A stretch of 64,000 nucleotides of DNA from Epiperipatus broadwayi (GCA_028023455.1 JAQFVV010006231.1:2685478-2749477), one strand, 5' to 3'; counted from the first letter of the stretch, positions 37,125 through 49,840 are shown. Numbers and translations: made by a program. Notes: generated by a model from the sequence alone, not told the origin.

Positions 37125-37924
37125 GTTTACCTTTAAATAAACACTTAACAATAATAATAAAACCATGTAATCATATTTGTTTATTATTTAGATAATGAAT
37201 TTCCAAAACCATGTAATTTGATAAAATATAAAAATCAATTTATTAACAAACAAATATATATATATAATAATAAATTGTAATAATAATATAAATTCTCAGC
37301 ACTCAAGATAAATAATTTCTCATGATGTTAATTAAGGAAGCTTGATTCCTATTTTTCTATTAAATAAATTATATGAGTGTATCTTTATATGATGTGGAGA
37401 CACAATTTGTTATTGAAGATGGTTGTTAAACAAAGGATATAGAAACTTAAATGTTAATAATTACCAATAACAAAATGAAATAATGTTTTATTTAATTTCT
37501 ATGTAAAATAGTTTACTCCATCTCTCATATAGATATCTTGTTGTTATAAACTTATTATTCCTTAAATTGCTGAACATTTTACCCTGTTATAATTTAACTC
37601 TCTAAAGATGTGGTATTAGCTTGCTTAACTTCTATAGGAACAGTAGCATTACATAAAATGCTTATCTAAGCTAACATATAGATAAGAGCTATAATGTATG
37701 TTGTTAGGAGCTTCCTTCTACTAAAGAACAATATTATTTATGTAAGTCATATTGCTGTGGAACATAATCAATTATACATAATATTCTTCATACTATTCTT
37801 AACATGCTATATTGATAAACAAAGGGTAACTCTTATAAAATATTCCAGCTATACAAACATAATCATTTGCACATATAATTCAGATTTCTTATGGCCATTA
37901 ATTGGAATAATACCATATAATACT
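37125..37924. other. Intron sequence, nothing recognised
   Basis: AT-rich with short random frames. Confidence 0.4.
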
Positions 37925-38045
37925 AAATTATCCATCTACTTTACTACTTTTACACAATGCTTTATTTACCACCCTCTTTTACAGTTTATAGTTTCATTTG
38001 CCCCAGCAATCTTCTTCAGAACTTTTATATCTCCTAACTTCAACT
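37925..38045 (-). repeat. Dispersed repeat with hammerhead-like core motif, copy B
   Basis: Minus-strand relative of 32770-32915: both have ATAAAGCATTGTGTAA, AAGAGGGTGG, and a CTGAAGAAGATTGC motif. Here the second stem strand has decayed to GGCAAATGAAAC. Confidence 0.5.
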
Positions 38046-38820
38046 GCTAAAATAATATATAACAAACTTTATAGAGACTGATAAAACATATTATATATAA
38101 TAATAATTACTATTAATTAACAATCTCTCTCCAAAATACTGTAAATATACATCGACACCAAGCTATTAATGCTAATGTTATAATAATACAATTTAAATAT
38201 ATTACCTATATATTCATTTTACTCTTGTTTTCTTTTTGTGAGAACTTTTATTTGACAAACAACTCTATGTAATAATAATTAAAACAAATATCACTTGTAA
38301 CATAAAGTTCACCTAAAGTCTTTTTAAAAGTTTCAATATTTTGTTCTGGTGCAATCTTTTAGAATGGATTCTTAGATGTTATAATTAAAAACCCCAGCAT
38401 AATCCCTGTAGAACAATAAATGATGACAAAATTTTAGCTTATGAATCAATATTCATTAATAGTTAGTTTTTTAAAAAATATTTTTCAAATCACAACATAT
38501 TGTTCATTTCATTTCTGGAGGGATGGAGCATCTAATTAATAATTTTATAAGAAGTGAAATTTGATAATCTTAGTATTTCATTAGAAAATTATTTATGAAG
38601 ACAATTTTCATTAGTTTTAAATCTGTTTTAACATGTATCCCATATCTTTTAAGTCAACTGTAGTAAATGTAATAGCAGGTAACTTTTGAAGTATTATAGG
38701 TAAGCAAAGGGTAGCTAGCATTCCGAAGTAGTTTTAAAAATTTACATTTCAATAAATTTTTTTAAGTTTCATTTTGTTTTTTCTGCATTTTAAGATAATG
38801 AATATCTTCAATTGTTTTAA
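38046..38820. other. Intron sequence, nothing recognised
   Basis: AT-rich, no frame or repeat identified. Confidence 0.4.
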
Positions 38821-39057
38821 TTAGAGGGATACATTTTCAGGGCAAATGCTTATTGGGTTTACTACTTCTACATCATCATGATTAACAATACGAAGATGGC
38901 TAAATTTAAATTCAGGCTTTGTGTAGTTTTCCAATAGATAACTAGCAATGAAAGAGGGAGATTCTCTTGGGTAGGTATGGTCGTAAGTTTTAATCACATT
39001 ATCAATTTCATCACCATCTTTGCTCAAATTCTTTCTTTTAACATTGTATGCAAAAGC
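38821..39057 (-). other. Coding-like fragment of unknown family
   Basis: A minus-strand frame of 78 codons, between TGA at 39058-39060 and TAA near 38821, contains DNVIKTYDHTYPRESPSFIA, then YTKPEFKFSHLRIVNHDDVE, and ends NPISICPENVSL. The composition (Pro, His, Asp, Ser, few Lys/Asn runs) is unlike the chance frames around it. No acceptor with a pyrimidine tract precedes it and there is no start codon, so it may be an exon with a poor acceptor, a retrocopy, or a transposon fragment. I do not recognise the protein. Confidence 0.3.
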
Positions 39058-39060
39058 TTT

Positions 39061-40010
39061 TCATTGTTACTGATCCAGTTATATGCTTGTAGATGATTTT
39101 TGAAAATGTTATAGAACCAGTTACAATGAAACCATTTTAAAATTACAAATAATATTTTAAAATATATTTAAATACGATATTATATACTTTGATAAAAATT
39201 AATATACACATTATAAATTAAAATATTACAGCTATTAAAATAAATCATTTTGTTTTATTTACTGTTCTCCCACTAATTGATATTTTATTAAAATAAACAA
39301 TTTACTTAAATCTTTTAAGATAGTACTCCCCCAAATTTAAAATATATCAAAGAAACATAAATATTCCTATATACACATTTAATTATTACATTAAAAAATT
39401 TGTCATAATTGTACATCGTTTTACCATTAATTGACACCAATATAAATATTACTTCATCAATTATATTTTAACTAATTTATTTATATATTGACAATATTAG
39501 GTATTTTATTAGTGTATTGCTCCTTTTAACAGTTGACTTGCCTGTGTTGTTTACAATGAAATATAAAACCGCAATTTTTAAATTTGCTACAAGTATTTTA
39601 AAACGCAACGCTATAAAAAAATTCACAGAAAGAATCTTAGATTTTGCTTTATAAGATAACTAAATCTATCATGTTAATATTACTTTAATAATAACAACAA
39701 TAACAGTAGTAATAATAGTAATAACAGTAAGTCAATAAAATTTTTGAAGTTTCTTTGTGTTATTTTTTAATTTAAGGCTATCAAAATCCATCACAATATA
39801 TGTATATATATTAACCATTAGTAGTTTGGGTAGGTTTCTTATTGTTTTCATTCAGCCTGTAGAAACAGTTACGATTGGCTGCTGCATATTAATTGTCTGT
39901 GGATTTAACTTCATATTTATAATGGTCATCTCGATAACTAATTAATTCACGCACACACACACACACTCTTATATATATAATAAAATAAATTATTAATTGT
40001 AATAATAAAT
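39061..40010. other. Intron sequence, nothing recognised
   Basis: AT-rich; a short CA-repeat (CACACACACAC) at about 39952-39965. Confidence 0.4.
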
Positions 40011-40153
40011 ATTACTAATAACTTTCATAAAATGCAGAAATATTTGAGTTATTTACCTAATCATTTTCAACTGGAAACTCTTTAAAAGGTTTCCAATTGA
40101 AAATGTTGTGCAAATAGTTCAAAGTATTGAGTTTTACAAAGTTTATTAGTAAT
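40011..40153. repeat. 143-bp palindromic MITE-like element
   Basis: ATTACTAATAACTTTCATAA at the left pairs with the complement of GTTTATTAGTAATG at the right, and CATTTTCAACTGGAAAC pairs with GTTTCCAATTGAAAATG around a short loop near 40083. Confidence 0.65.
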
Positions 40154-41542
40154 GTTTACTATCAATGTTGATATTTTATTGGTTTACTACCTTTTACAGT
40201 AATTAATATATAATGGATATTTTATTTGGTATATATATATATTTGAATGCTAACAAATTCAAGATTTAAAATAGTAAGCATCCAATCATGGTATTTAAAT
40301 AGAAAATTGAATTATCATATCTGATGAAGCAATTTAGGTGTTAAATCTCTAGTTCTGATGAATGGAAATAGTTGCCAAGAAATGTATATATAAAGTCAGA
40401 GAAATTAGTCTTTTGTCTTTTTTACTAGATTGGTAACTTATAAGTTTATGGAGTGCTTTTCTAGACTCTGTAAATTAATTTGATTTGATTACATACTTCC
40501 TTCTAGCATAATGATTAATATATTATATACATCATATATATATATATCAAATCATAAATTAGCTGTTTTCCACATGTAATTCACAGCATAAGTTTAACAA
40601 ACCAATAGAATATCCACAATCTGTTGTCAAGGCAACTGAATTCAACTTTTATTTATAGACATTGCTTTGCAATAGGTTGCAGATATTCCATTGTTTTTTT
40701 AAGCTTTGACTGTTGTGTTGTGAGTTATATATATATATAATAAAAACTTTCATAGAAAAATAAGTGGAAATAGTCATACTATAAATGTTTTGAAATTTGT
40801 ACCAAATTTGTAAGAAAAAAAACTAGAACTTAAGTTAGGCAAATAATTGTTAAAGATGTGTTAGTTAGAAACTAATTATTGAATAGACAATATTAAGAGT
40901 GATAGATAAAATATATAATTAATTAAAATGTCAGTCACATTGCTAAATTAGTTTTTTAATAAATAAATAAGATTAAATAGTCATGCTGACGTCATGTGAT
41001 ATTTGAACATTGAAACTTTGATCCAAGGAATATTTTGCATTTGAGTCCATTGCTAAGTCATTTAGTTACACTGCACAGGACAGTGAATATAATTATCTGT
41101 TGAACATTGAACTTAGATTTTAAAAAAAAACTTGTTTTTTGTATTGATTATATAGAGAATGAACTATTGAAAAAAGGAAAAAATGATTGAAGACATTTGA
41201 TACATAAGTTTTTAATCAAATGGCTAAGAACTGAAGTAATTAATGTAAGAAATATAAAATCTAGCAAATAAAAAATGACTTTGTAATGGAATTTAAAAGT
41301 AAATGTTTAATTTGATATGTTCTATGGAGATAATAGAACATGAAGTTACCTATATAAAGTGGTAAATATATATCTAATTTTGACCATTGATATGTATAAA
41401 TATAGACTGAACGTTTATAATTTGGCATCTTGGCTTCTGAGATTTGCAGATTAATGAAAATGTAGTAAAAATTCAATAATTCATAACTTAGCCTCTGGTT
41501 ACTGTCATTTTTAAATCATCATATATTGCTAAAAACTTACTG
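40154..41542. other. Intron sequence, nothing recognised
   Basis: AT-rich, without a matched repeat. Confidence 0.4.
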
Positions 41543-44390
41543 GATAGCTGCAGAAAGGAATTTTCTGTTAACTGAAAGGAGACTCTTTGATTCCTCTTTG
41601 AGGCCTTAAAAGAACTAAGTAAAGCAAATTCCTAATATCCACTTCATATTTTCTTGTCATTGCAGCTTTAATTATTATGTGATTATTTATATAGTATGCA
41701 AACATGGATGGACTGCTCATTTTTACTTCTGAGTTAAAAATCAAGGAACACCATGGTCTTTCTTCTCAGTTACCTGATAGCTCTTAACTGGAATATCAGT
41801 TGTTGTTGTTGTTGTTTTGAAGGCAGAATGAATGTGTGTGTGAATGATTTTTTTTCTGATAGATATTTACAATCATGACAGACCAAAATAAATTATGACT
41901 CTTATTCCCAGGAGGCTGTAAAGTAGCTAGCTAAGGCAGCAGTCAATGGTCAAAAACAGAGGGTGCTAAGAATCTTTTCATTGAGGACCCAGGTTGCCAT
42001 TTGATGAAGATTTTTTATTTAGGTACTTACAACTACAGATCACTTTCAAGTGAAGAAAGATTGCAAGAATTGGAAGAACTGTCTCATATTAAATGGGACA
42101 TTAATGGACTTTGTGAAGTTAGAAGAGATAATTAATTTAAAAAGTGGACATGTACTCTACTACAAAGGTACAAATATTGGAAGTCCAAGTGGAGTAAGAT
42201 TCATCATAAATTAGAAGTGAAAGAACAACATTATGGACATTGTTGGTGTATCAAACAGAATGGCAAGATTACTTATTCAACTTAATAGCAGACATCAAAT
42301 ACATATAATTCAGGTTTATGCCCCAATAGGTTCTCATGATGAAGAAGCAGAACATTTTTATATGGATATACAAATGATTTTTGATCAGACCAAACATTTT
42401 AAAATTATTATGGGAAACTTTAATGCTAGATTTGGTAAACAATGAAAGATGAAAGTGGCTGCAGGCAAATTTGGTTATGGTGATAGAAATGAGAGAGGAT
42501 ATAGACTTGTGAAATTTGCAGAAAAAGAAACATGTTATATTATGAATTATTTCATTGAGAAAAATGCTAAACAGAAATGAACATGGAAGTATCCAAATGA
42601 AGGTACAACAGAAATGGATTATATTTTGACTAACAGAAAATATGTATTTCAAGATTGTAATGACTTAATAAAATCAACACAGGGAGTGATTATCGATTAG
42701 TGAGATGTAAAATACATGTTAATGCAAAATTAGAGAGACAAAATTATTAAGGAAAACAATATTCACAGTTGATATTCCAATGAATTTAAATTACAATTTG
42801 CAAATTGTTTTTAAAAATTAAAAGATTTTGAATGTGATTCAGATTTGAATGATGTCAATAGGATGATAATTGATACACTTTTAAAACTGCAACAAAGATA
42901 GGTGGTATTAAAAAGTAGCAATCGCAATAAAATTTTCTACTGAGAAGAGACATTTTATGAAGAAAAGAAGGAATATAAAAATGGATATAAACATGATGTG
43001 TTAAGAAGGATTGGCTATCTCTAATTTTGTAAAATGGTGTGAAAAAGAGTTGCTAATGATATAAGAAAATATAATTGTGAACTAGCAAGGAAATCTATAG
43101 AAGAGAATAAAAGTCTCAAGAGTGTAAAACAACATCTTATTATTGATAGGAAACATTTTTGCAATAAGAAAAAAAGATTGAATTTTTACTAAAAAGAGAT
43201 ATGACATCATAAAATATGTAAAAGAGTTCTATCAAGAGTTATCTAGCAATAAAGAACAAGGAAAAGCATCTCCTAACTATTATATCTTCTGAAATGCCCA
43301 GGATTTTGAATGAAATAAGCCATGCAATTAAATTTATGAAGATGGGAAAAATCCAAATAACAATGAAATTTATAATCAATATCTTAAAAGAAGCAGATGA
43401 AAAAACAGAAAAATTTTTGGCAAAATTACATACCAAATGTCTAAATGATAAAGATGTATCAATATTTAAAAAAGATGATAAAGAAGATATTAAAAATTAC
43501 AGATTTATTAGTCTTGTATCAGTTCTATACGAAAATTTTACCAAAATAATTATAATTCATCTGCAACAAACTTTAGATTTTAATCAACCAAAAGAACAAG
43601 CTGGAATTAAAAATGGTTTTAGTACAGTGGATCATATCAAGTATTGATCGAAATTATAAAAAGGATTAATGAATATCAGTTGCCATTATACTTTGGATTT
43701 GTAGATTATGAAAAGGATTTGATTCTATAAACATTTTTTCAGTGATTAAAGCATTAGGTCATCAAGATATGGACTCCGGATATGTCATATTGAGAAGAGT
43801 ATTTATAAAAATGCAACAGCAACAATTAGATTATGTAATGAAACTAAAAAGATTAACACTGAGAACAATGTATCATAGGATGACTTTATATCTCCAACAC
43901 TTTTTAGAACAGTTTTGCAACAAGTATTTAGTAAGTTCAAATGGAAAGTTAAAGGAGTAAAAGTAAGTAGAGATTATTTAAATCATCTAGATTGATGATG
44001 TAATTGTTTGTTTGCTTTTTTTCAAATAATACTTTTGAGCTATCAGATGAACTGAAAGTAGGATTAAAGGTAAATGTTAAAAAGACTAAAAATTAATGTT
44101 CAACAGATTGTTTTCAACACAAAAAAAAAAAAAAGAAACTAAATAAAGATTGATTATGATGAGTTAGAAGAAGTTAACAGCTACAAATATCTTGGTCAGA
44201 TTATTGCTACGGATGGAAACATATTGGATGAAATTAATCATAGAAATAAACTTGGCTGGAGTGCTTTTGGTAGAAATAAATTAATATTAAAAGGAAATAT
44301 GCCTATGTGTTTGAAAAGGAAGGATTTTAATAAATGTATTTTATCAGTTTTTACTTATGGATCTGAGATTTGGATACTTAACAGGAGAAC
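41543..44390 (+). mobile_element. Second RTE-type element, decayed and 3' truncated
   Basis: Collinear with 15551-18839 from its first bases (AGCTGCAGAAAGGA) through the endonuclease (NCRSLSS-equivalent, then IIQVYAPIGSH and IIMGNFNARFG), the linker and the reverse transcriptase (ILKEADEKTEKFLAKLHTKC, NYRFISLVSVLYENF), up to TYGSEIW near 44365. It stops there, about 390 bp short of the 3' end. Frameshifts and stops are numerous, so it is much older than the first copy. It helps to reconstruct which changes in the first copy are secondary. It lies in the PLD intron in the same orientation as the gene. Confidence 0.85.
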
Positions 44391-44671
44391 TTAATAACAA
44401 TATCCAATTCTTTTTTAATTACATTTGCATAAATAATACAACGCACTAAAAGGAAATGACCCTTAAAAAAATGATAATTATATATATACCTTTAAAACAG
44501 ACGTTCGTACGTCTAATTTAAAATATGCATTTCTTAATTTATTTAATTTTAAGTAAAAATGCTACTTAAATTAATTTTACACATGGCAAAATAATAAAAT
44601 CTGGCAGTTTTGAAAATTTGAGGTTTTCGTAATTTTATCTGGCTTCTGAATTATCAATTGGTGGATTATCA

Positions 44672-44754
44672 ATGTTCAACCTGTATCTGAAGAATCGTGC
44701 TAGATATAAAAAGATTTACGGAAAGCGATCTGGACAGAATTATTTCACTCGATG
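44672..44754 (+). CDS. Candidate alternative first exon of the PLD gene
   Basis: ATG at 44672 opens a frame of 27 complete codons (MFNLYLKNRARYKKIYGKRS, then GQNYFTR) that runs into a good donor, TG|GTAAGC, at 44755. The exon would end in phase 2 with the bases TG. That is the same phase and same bases as the end of the PLD exon 34205-34354. Joined to 48081-48164 it would give ...FTR-W-FIDG, in frame. The sequence is basic, has no homology that I know to PLD, and is only 83 bp long. Chance remains a real alternative. Confidence 0.25.
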
Positions 44755-46163
44755 GTAAGCGATTGTTTGATTGATAATAATAAATTTAAATAAAAATTGT
44801 TTGCATTGAGAAAATGATTTTTGTTGGAGTCATTTTGTGATCCGAAAAATGATTAAATAATTAAGTTTTTATTTAAAAATAATCTTGCATATGGAATCAC
44901 TAAAGAGGTTGCAGTAAATTGTGTTAGATCTGAATGAAAGTAAATATAATTGAATAAGTTATTACTCTGAAAGTCAAGGGATGTTCGAACAATAAAGTGA
45001 CAGATTAAGCAACATTCTTAGCTTGCAAATTTATTATAATACCACTACGTTAACATGCATATGGTTTAAAAGATAATAAGTAGATAGGAACACAGGTCCC
45101 AAAAGCTTAACCTTATAAACTATCTTAGGCTCAACATTATTCTCAAAAAAAAAAAAAAAAAAGAGTAAAAAAATAGCGTTTAAGTAAAAGTATTAATTCA
45201 CTAAAAATTCAGTAGATGTCACTTTTTTATCAATGTATAATTTTAAAGGGAAAAAATATATAATTTTAGTAAATAAAACATTTTCTCCTGGTATGATTTA
45301 AGATTAATATTTTTTTTAATAGATGCATATTTACATTTTTATGAACATTTTATCTTCCACAAACTTATATTTTTTTTACAAATGGAAGTTTGCTCATAAT
45401 TATGGAAAATTATATTGTAATTTGATAACTTCCAAGTTTTTTTTTATATCAAGAATCAGTCCCAGAATTGATCGCCATTATTTATTGTTATCATCAATGA
45501 ATAAGTTGTTTGTGGCTTATTCTCAAAATTTATACTTTTCTCCATTGTAAATTTATTCAAGTAAATTTTTCTTGGCATTGCTAATTCCCTATGTTCTGAA
45601 TCAAATATTCTCTCACACTGCTAGACAATATCTAAGAATGTATATACTGTACTCTACTTTTCTTGGTAAGAAGCATCTACATTAATTATTTATTAATATT
45701 ACATTAGGTTACTAAAAAACATATGCCAAACTATGCATACATTTTCAAATTTGTGTTTTCATCAACATCTCTTTCAACTTAGCTCTATCATATTGCAATC
45801 ATCCGTAAGCACGAAAGTCAAAACAATTTATCTCATTATGGATACACTTTGAACCACTCACTTCACACTTCAAGTAAGGCAAACATAATACATTATAATT
45901 AAACTTTATTCTGAAAAATGTCTAAGAATGTATATATCCTCTGTCTTTCTTTATAATAAGCATCTATAATAAATGTTTATTAATATTACATTAGGTTATT
46001 AAAAAATATATGCAGAAACTATATATATACAATAATATGAAAAATAAACAATTATAAAAGCAAAATTATGGAACTCGTATGGAAGTTATTTAATTAAGAT
46101 TAAAAGATATGTTTTTGATAAGCTATATAATTTTATAATGTTAAACTATATATAATCTGTCAA
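44755..46163. other. Intron sequence, nothing recognised
   Basis: AT-rich. TAAGAATGTATATA with AAGCATCTA...ATTAATATTACATTAGGTTA is duplicated near 45631-45720 and 45913-46005, a dispersed short repeat. Confidence 0.4.
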
Positions 46164-46228
46164 GCGTTGGTGGCCGCGTGGTTAGCACAGCTGCCTTACA
46201 AGCAGTTGTCCCGGGGTTCACTTTGACA
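46164..46228 (+). repeat. tRNA-Val-like SINE head
   Basis: GGTGGCCGCGTGGTTAGCAC is a good A box and D arm. CTGCCTTACAAGCAG forms an anticodon stem-loop with TAC (Val). GGGGTTCACTTTGAC is a degraded T arm. There is no intact acceptor stem, so it is a SINE rather than a tRNA gene. Confidence 0.55.
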
Positions 46229-46969
46229 TATATATATAAAAACTATATATAATCTTCAATTTCTAAATTCAGTAGACAGTAATGTAGTTTTAATTTTTAA
46301 AATTTCTAAATATGTAGAACAAATTTAGATCACATTCTTATAAAAACTTTCTTTTTTTAGTAAAAATGTGTGAAGGTAGATGATAAAATTATTTTTATCT
46401 GATCTAAGAACCTCTTAGTTCTTATCATGTCGCAAAGATTATTTTAATGAGCAATTATAATTATAAACAAACTGTCTATTTGCTTTGAGAATTTATTTTT
46501 TATTTTCTTCACCATTTGAGTGTGAAACTTAATAATTATAATAGTAAGGAAAATGTTTTTAGTTCACATTTTCATTTGGAGTGTTTATCATGTAGAAAGT
46601 AATTAATTTTAAAAATATATGAATAATAAATATATATATATGACTGAGTAAATGGTGAATGAAAGAACTTAAATTGGTACCTTTTGATTTACAAGTGTCA
46701 AACTTACCTTACCCATAATTTTAACAGATCAACTCTAGATAAATACATTACTGATTATCACTAATTATCTATTAAAATAGAGATTATCCCTAGTCAATTC
46801 TGAACTGTAAATATCAGCTAAAGATTAATATATCTGTTTTTTAATTAAACATTACATACATGGAGTAATTTAATTGCATAATGTCTTTTATAAATTTACT
46901 TAATAATGTCAATTCTGACATACTTTTTTGAATATCTTAAAAGACAAATGCTCCCCCCACCCCATCCGT
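46229..46969. other. Intron sequence, nothing recognised
   Basis: AT-rich. Confidence 0.4.
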
Positions 46970-47055
46970 GATACATTTCATGCTGAATAAGCACTCATGA
47001 GTTAGTCAATGTCACAATCCTTCACATAGATCTTTATGATATGTTCAGTATTTAT
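46970..47055 (-). repeat. Fragment of the dispersed palindromic family
   Basis: TTTCATGCTGAATAAGCACT with CATGAGTTAGTCAATG corresponds to the GTGCTGAATCAGCACTCATC / AGTTGGTCCAGATT block of 36021-36570. Confidence 0.45.
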
Positions 47056-48080
47056 CAATAATAAATTGTTACATTTTGATTTGCAAGTGTCACACTTATT
47101 TTATCCATAACTTTGACTCAGTCCATTCTAGTTTAATTCACTCCTAATTGGTAATTAGTAACATTTGCCATCATCATTATTTTTTTTCTCTTATTCTCTT
47201 TCCATATTCAGTTATTCAACTTGACCCACTTTGATTGCTATGAATCTTTCATACTATCATTTATTTCTCTGCATTTATTTTGGACAATGATATTGTATTT
47301 TAGTGAAACTAGATTTTATCTTATAATTATAATGAAAGCAAATCTGACTTTAATCTCCCCCCCCCCCTTTTTTTTTCTTCCTTTATTACTTTGTATCCTT
47401 CTGATTATTTTTACTTTTTCCTTTATTAAAATGCCCAGAAGTATCAGTTAATGATGATAATGAATATAATAGAAATAAAATAAAAGTGAAAATTGAGTGT
47501 ATTTAATATTTCCAAACATCTTATAAATGAATCTTTTGCTACTTCTTATCTTAGGATATAAGACTTGGCTACTTCTAATTGCAATAATTAAAAATGACAA
47601 TGTATTTATAAGAGAATGGATTGATAAAAAAAAAAAAAAAAGTTTTACCCAAGATGCAAGGACTTTTTTCTGCTCAACTGCAATCGCATCCCATGTAGTG
47701 CAACAAACAAGTTTAGGACTTAATAATGATTTCTCCATTTATACTTGTTATTTTGCATAATTAATATTCATTTCCTGATAGCTCTTGGTGATTATTTTTC
47801 TGGATTACATATATATCCAATTATAATTAGATCTTATATGCAGTAATGAGTGGTTCAAAGATTATAAGATGTTTTAATAAAATGAAAAAGATGATTTTTT
47901 TATTGTTTTGTTTTTTAATTTCATTTTGTTGTGTTATATATTATTTCAAAACCATTTTGTATGTTCTAATTAAAAAGAAAAAATTGTTTAAATTTATATT
48001 TCTATGTATGTACAACATTAGTCGTATTATTATTTACTTATACCTACAAATGTTTTCATTCAAACTAATTTCATTATTAG
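47056..48080. other. Intron sequence before the second PLD exon
   Basis: AT-rich, with a polypyrimidine run (CCCCCCCCCTTTTTTTTT) near 47358-47375. No additional exon recognised. Confidence 0.45.
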
Positions 48081-48164
48081 GTTTATAGATGGCGCTTCAT
48101 ACTTTGATGCGGTTGCTAATGCATTAGAATTAGCAAGAGAAGAAATATTTATTGCTGATTGGTG
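48081..48164 (+). CDS. PLD: Phospholipase D1/2-type protein, exon at the start of the catalytic core
   Basis: This 84-bp exon has an acceptor ...TTCATTATTAG at 48080 and a donor GTGAGT at 48165. It begins with the G that completes the Trp codon of the previous exon. It then reads [27 protein letters not shown] and the first two bases of the next Trp. The (W)(F/Y)(V/I)DG..YF..VA.A...A.EEIFI.DWW block is diagnostic for eukaryotic PLD1/2 and precedes the first HxKxxxxD motif, which must lie in a downstream exon. The reading frame is intact and both splice sites are good, so the gene is probably functional. The intron between the two exons (34355-48080) is 13.7 kb. Confidence 0.92.
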
Positions 48165-48607
48165 GTGAGTAATTAAATAAAAATTAGTAAATAAATTTAA
48201 AAAATCAAAGTAGAAGAACATTATATAAAAAATTATTATTATTATTTTGTTACTGTTAAATCTATCTATTTTGCCTTTTGAGTGTGTGTGCAATGTTTGT
48301 AGTTCAAGTTAAAGTCAAACAAGATTGTGTTTCGGAAAAAAAAAGTTTAATTATAATTTCACTTCTAAAGACATTTTTACAATCTTTCATATTATTTTTA
48401 ATTTATAAAAAAAAAATTGAAACTCTCTTGGTGATACTTTTTATTTTCATTTATTTCCTCTGATAAGTAAACTGCGTTTGTAATCTTGTCTTCTGTTGAG
48501 ATATTTAATAAAAATAAAAGGAAATTAAATAACAAGAAAAATATCTTATAGCTGTAAAGAAAAGAAGCTTTAATATTTTGAACAAAATCTCTTTGAAGAA
48601 TATCATC
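48165..48607. other. Start of the next PLD intron, nothing else recognised
   Basis: AT-rich. The next PLD exon (expected to begin with G and then LSPE-like sequence) was not found between here and 64000. Confidence 0.45.
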
Positions 48608-49021
48608 ACATATGGCAGGGGTCCCCAACTCTATGCCCGCGGGCACCATGGCGCCGCAGACCATTTTATATGTGCCCACCGCTATCCGAACATAATAAAA
48701 AATTATTTCTCTGATACAAATAAATTTAATTTTTAAAATTTCTTATAAATTATTGTATTATATTGTAATCAAATTGTAGGGCATACTATACTTTTATAGC
48801 GTAAAAATATAAACGTTAATTATATGTTAAAATTTTATTTTCGAAATAAATATTTTTTTGTACATTATGTGTATTATTAACAATATCCAACTATAAATTT
48901 ACATTGAAAAAATAAATGGTGCCCACCATCTGGTTGAAAAAAATAAATGGTGCCCGCCACCTGGCTGGTATTATAGAATGTGCTCTTAAGTGCAAAAAGG
49001 TTGGGGACCCCTGACATATGG
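48608..49021. mobile_element. hAT-superfamily MITE with perfect 8-bp target-site duplication
   Basis: The element (48616-49013, 398 bp) has terminal inverted repeats CAGGGGTCCCCAACT and GGTTGGGGACCCCTG. It is flanked on both sides by ACATATGG (48608-48615 and 49014-49021). Eight-base duplications and CAG...CTG ends are the hallmark of hAT transposons; the CAGGGGTCCCCAAC terminus is common in animal hAT families. There is no transposase. Inside, a TAAATGGTGCCC(A/G)CCA unit is present twice near 48913-48960. The flawless duplication suggests recent insertion. Confidence 0.92.
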
Positions 49022-49840
49022 CATTTACTGTGTTGCCATAAGAATAGAAAGTCTAAGAATTTCATTTTCGGTAATTTTTTCTTCCGTATTTCATTTCTTG
49101 TTAGATTCTAACAATTGGGCCAAAATATAAGCAGATTTGTTCGAGTTTTATTCAGCAATAAATTAATTTAAAAAGTTCATTTAATTTTCTGTTTTTTTTT
49201 ATCATCGTCATCAATAATGGTCACTCATAAACAAATATTTTATGTCCAAAAGGAAAAACGGAGGATGATAAAGAAAAATGAAAACAAAGAAAGAAAATAA
49301 AAGGTTGGAATCAGAATTGATATCTGTGTAATTAAAGAATAGAAATGTAGTTAAACACAGCACTCTCATTATCATATTAGTGCGGACTAATATTCATGGC
49401 ATGAGACAATGTCCTAACTAATTTAATTGCCTGAAGACAATAAGGTAAAAAGAAAATGACAAATAGCAAAAGAATGATGATTAATTTAGCTGCAAATATT
49501 AATAATAAATATTAATGAAAGAAGTTAACAATATAACTTTTATTCATTTTTCACACAACCAGATACTATATTTTTTATTAATTATATAATTTCAAAGTTA
49601 AATATTACTTTATTTCATAAAAAAAAAACATATAAGAATATGTGGTCACAAGTATATAATGCTCAAAATCAAGTTTGGTGTTTTTGTGATAGCCAATCTC
49701 ATTATATGTTAAATTCACATATCTTGGAAAGAGCAGAATAGCAGATGTACCAATAGCTCTATAATTACTAAATAAATTATGCATAATAAATTACCTTTTA
49801 TTCATCATTATAATTTATGCATATTTACCAAATTATTTTC
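49022..49840. other. Intron sequence, nothing recognised
   Basis: AT-rich. Confidence 0.4.

Noticed and set aside
37694-38050. 118-codon plus-strand frame
   Set aside because: Its end lies over the dispersed repeat on the other strand and the rest is Ile/Phe/Tyr-rich chance sequence; no motif.
46164-46228. A functional tRNA-Val gene
   Set aside because: The A box and anticodon arm are good, but there is no closing acceptor stem and the T arm is degraded.
47221-48293. Several 70-96-codon frames on both strands around the second PLD exon
   Set aside because: Phe/Leu/Ile/Lys-rich frames of AT-rich intron; none shows motifs or splice borders except the PLD exon itself.
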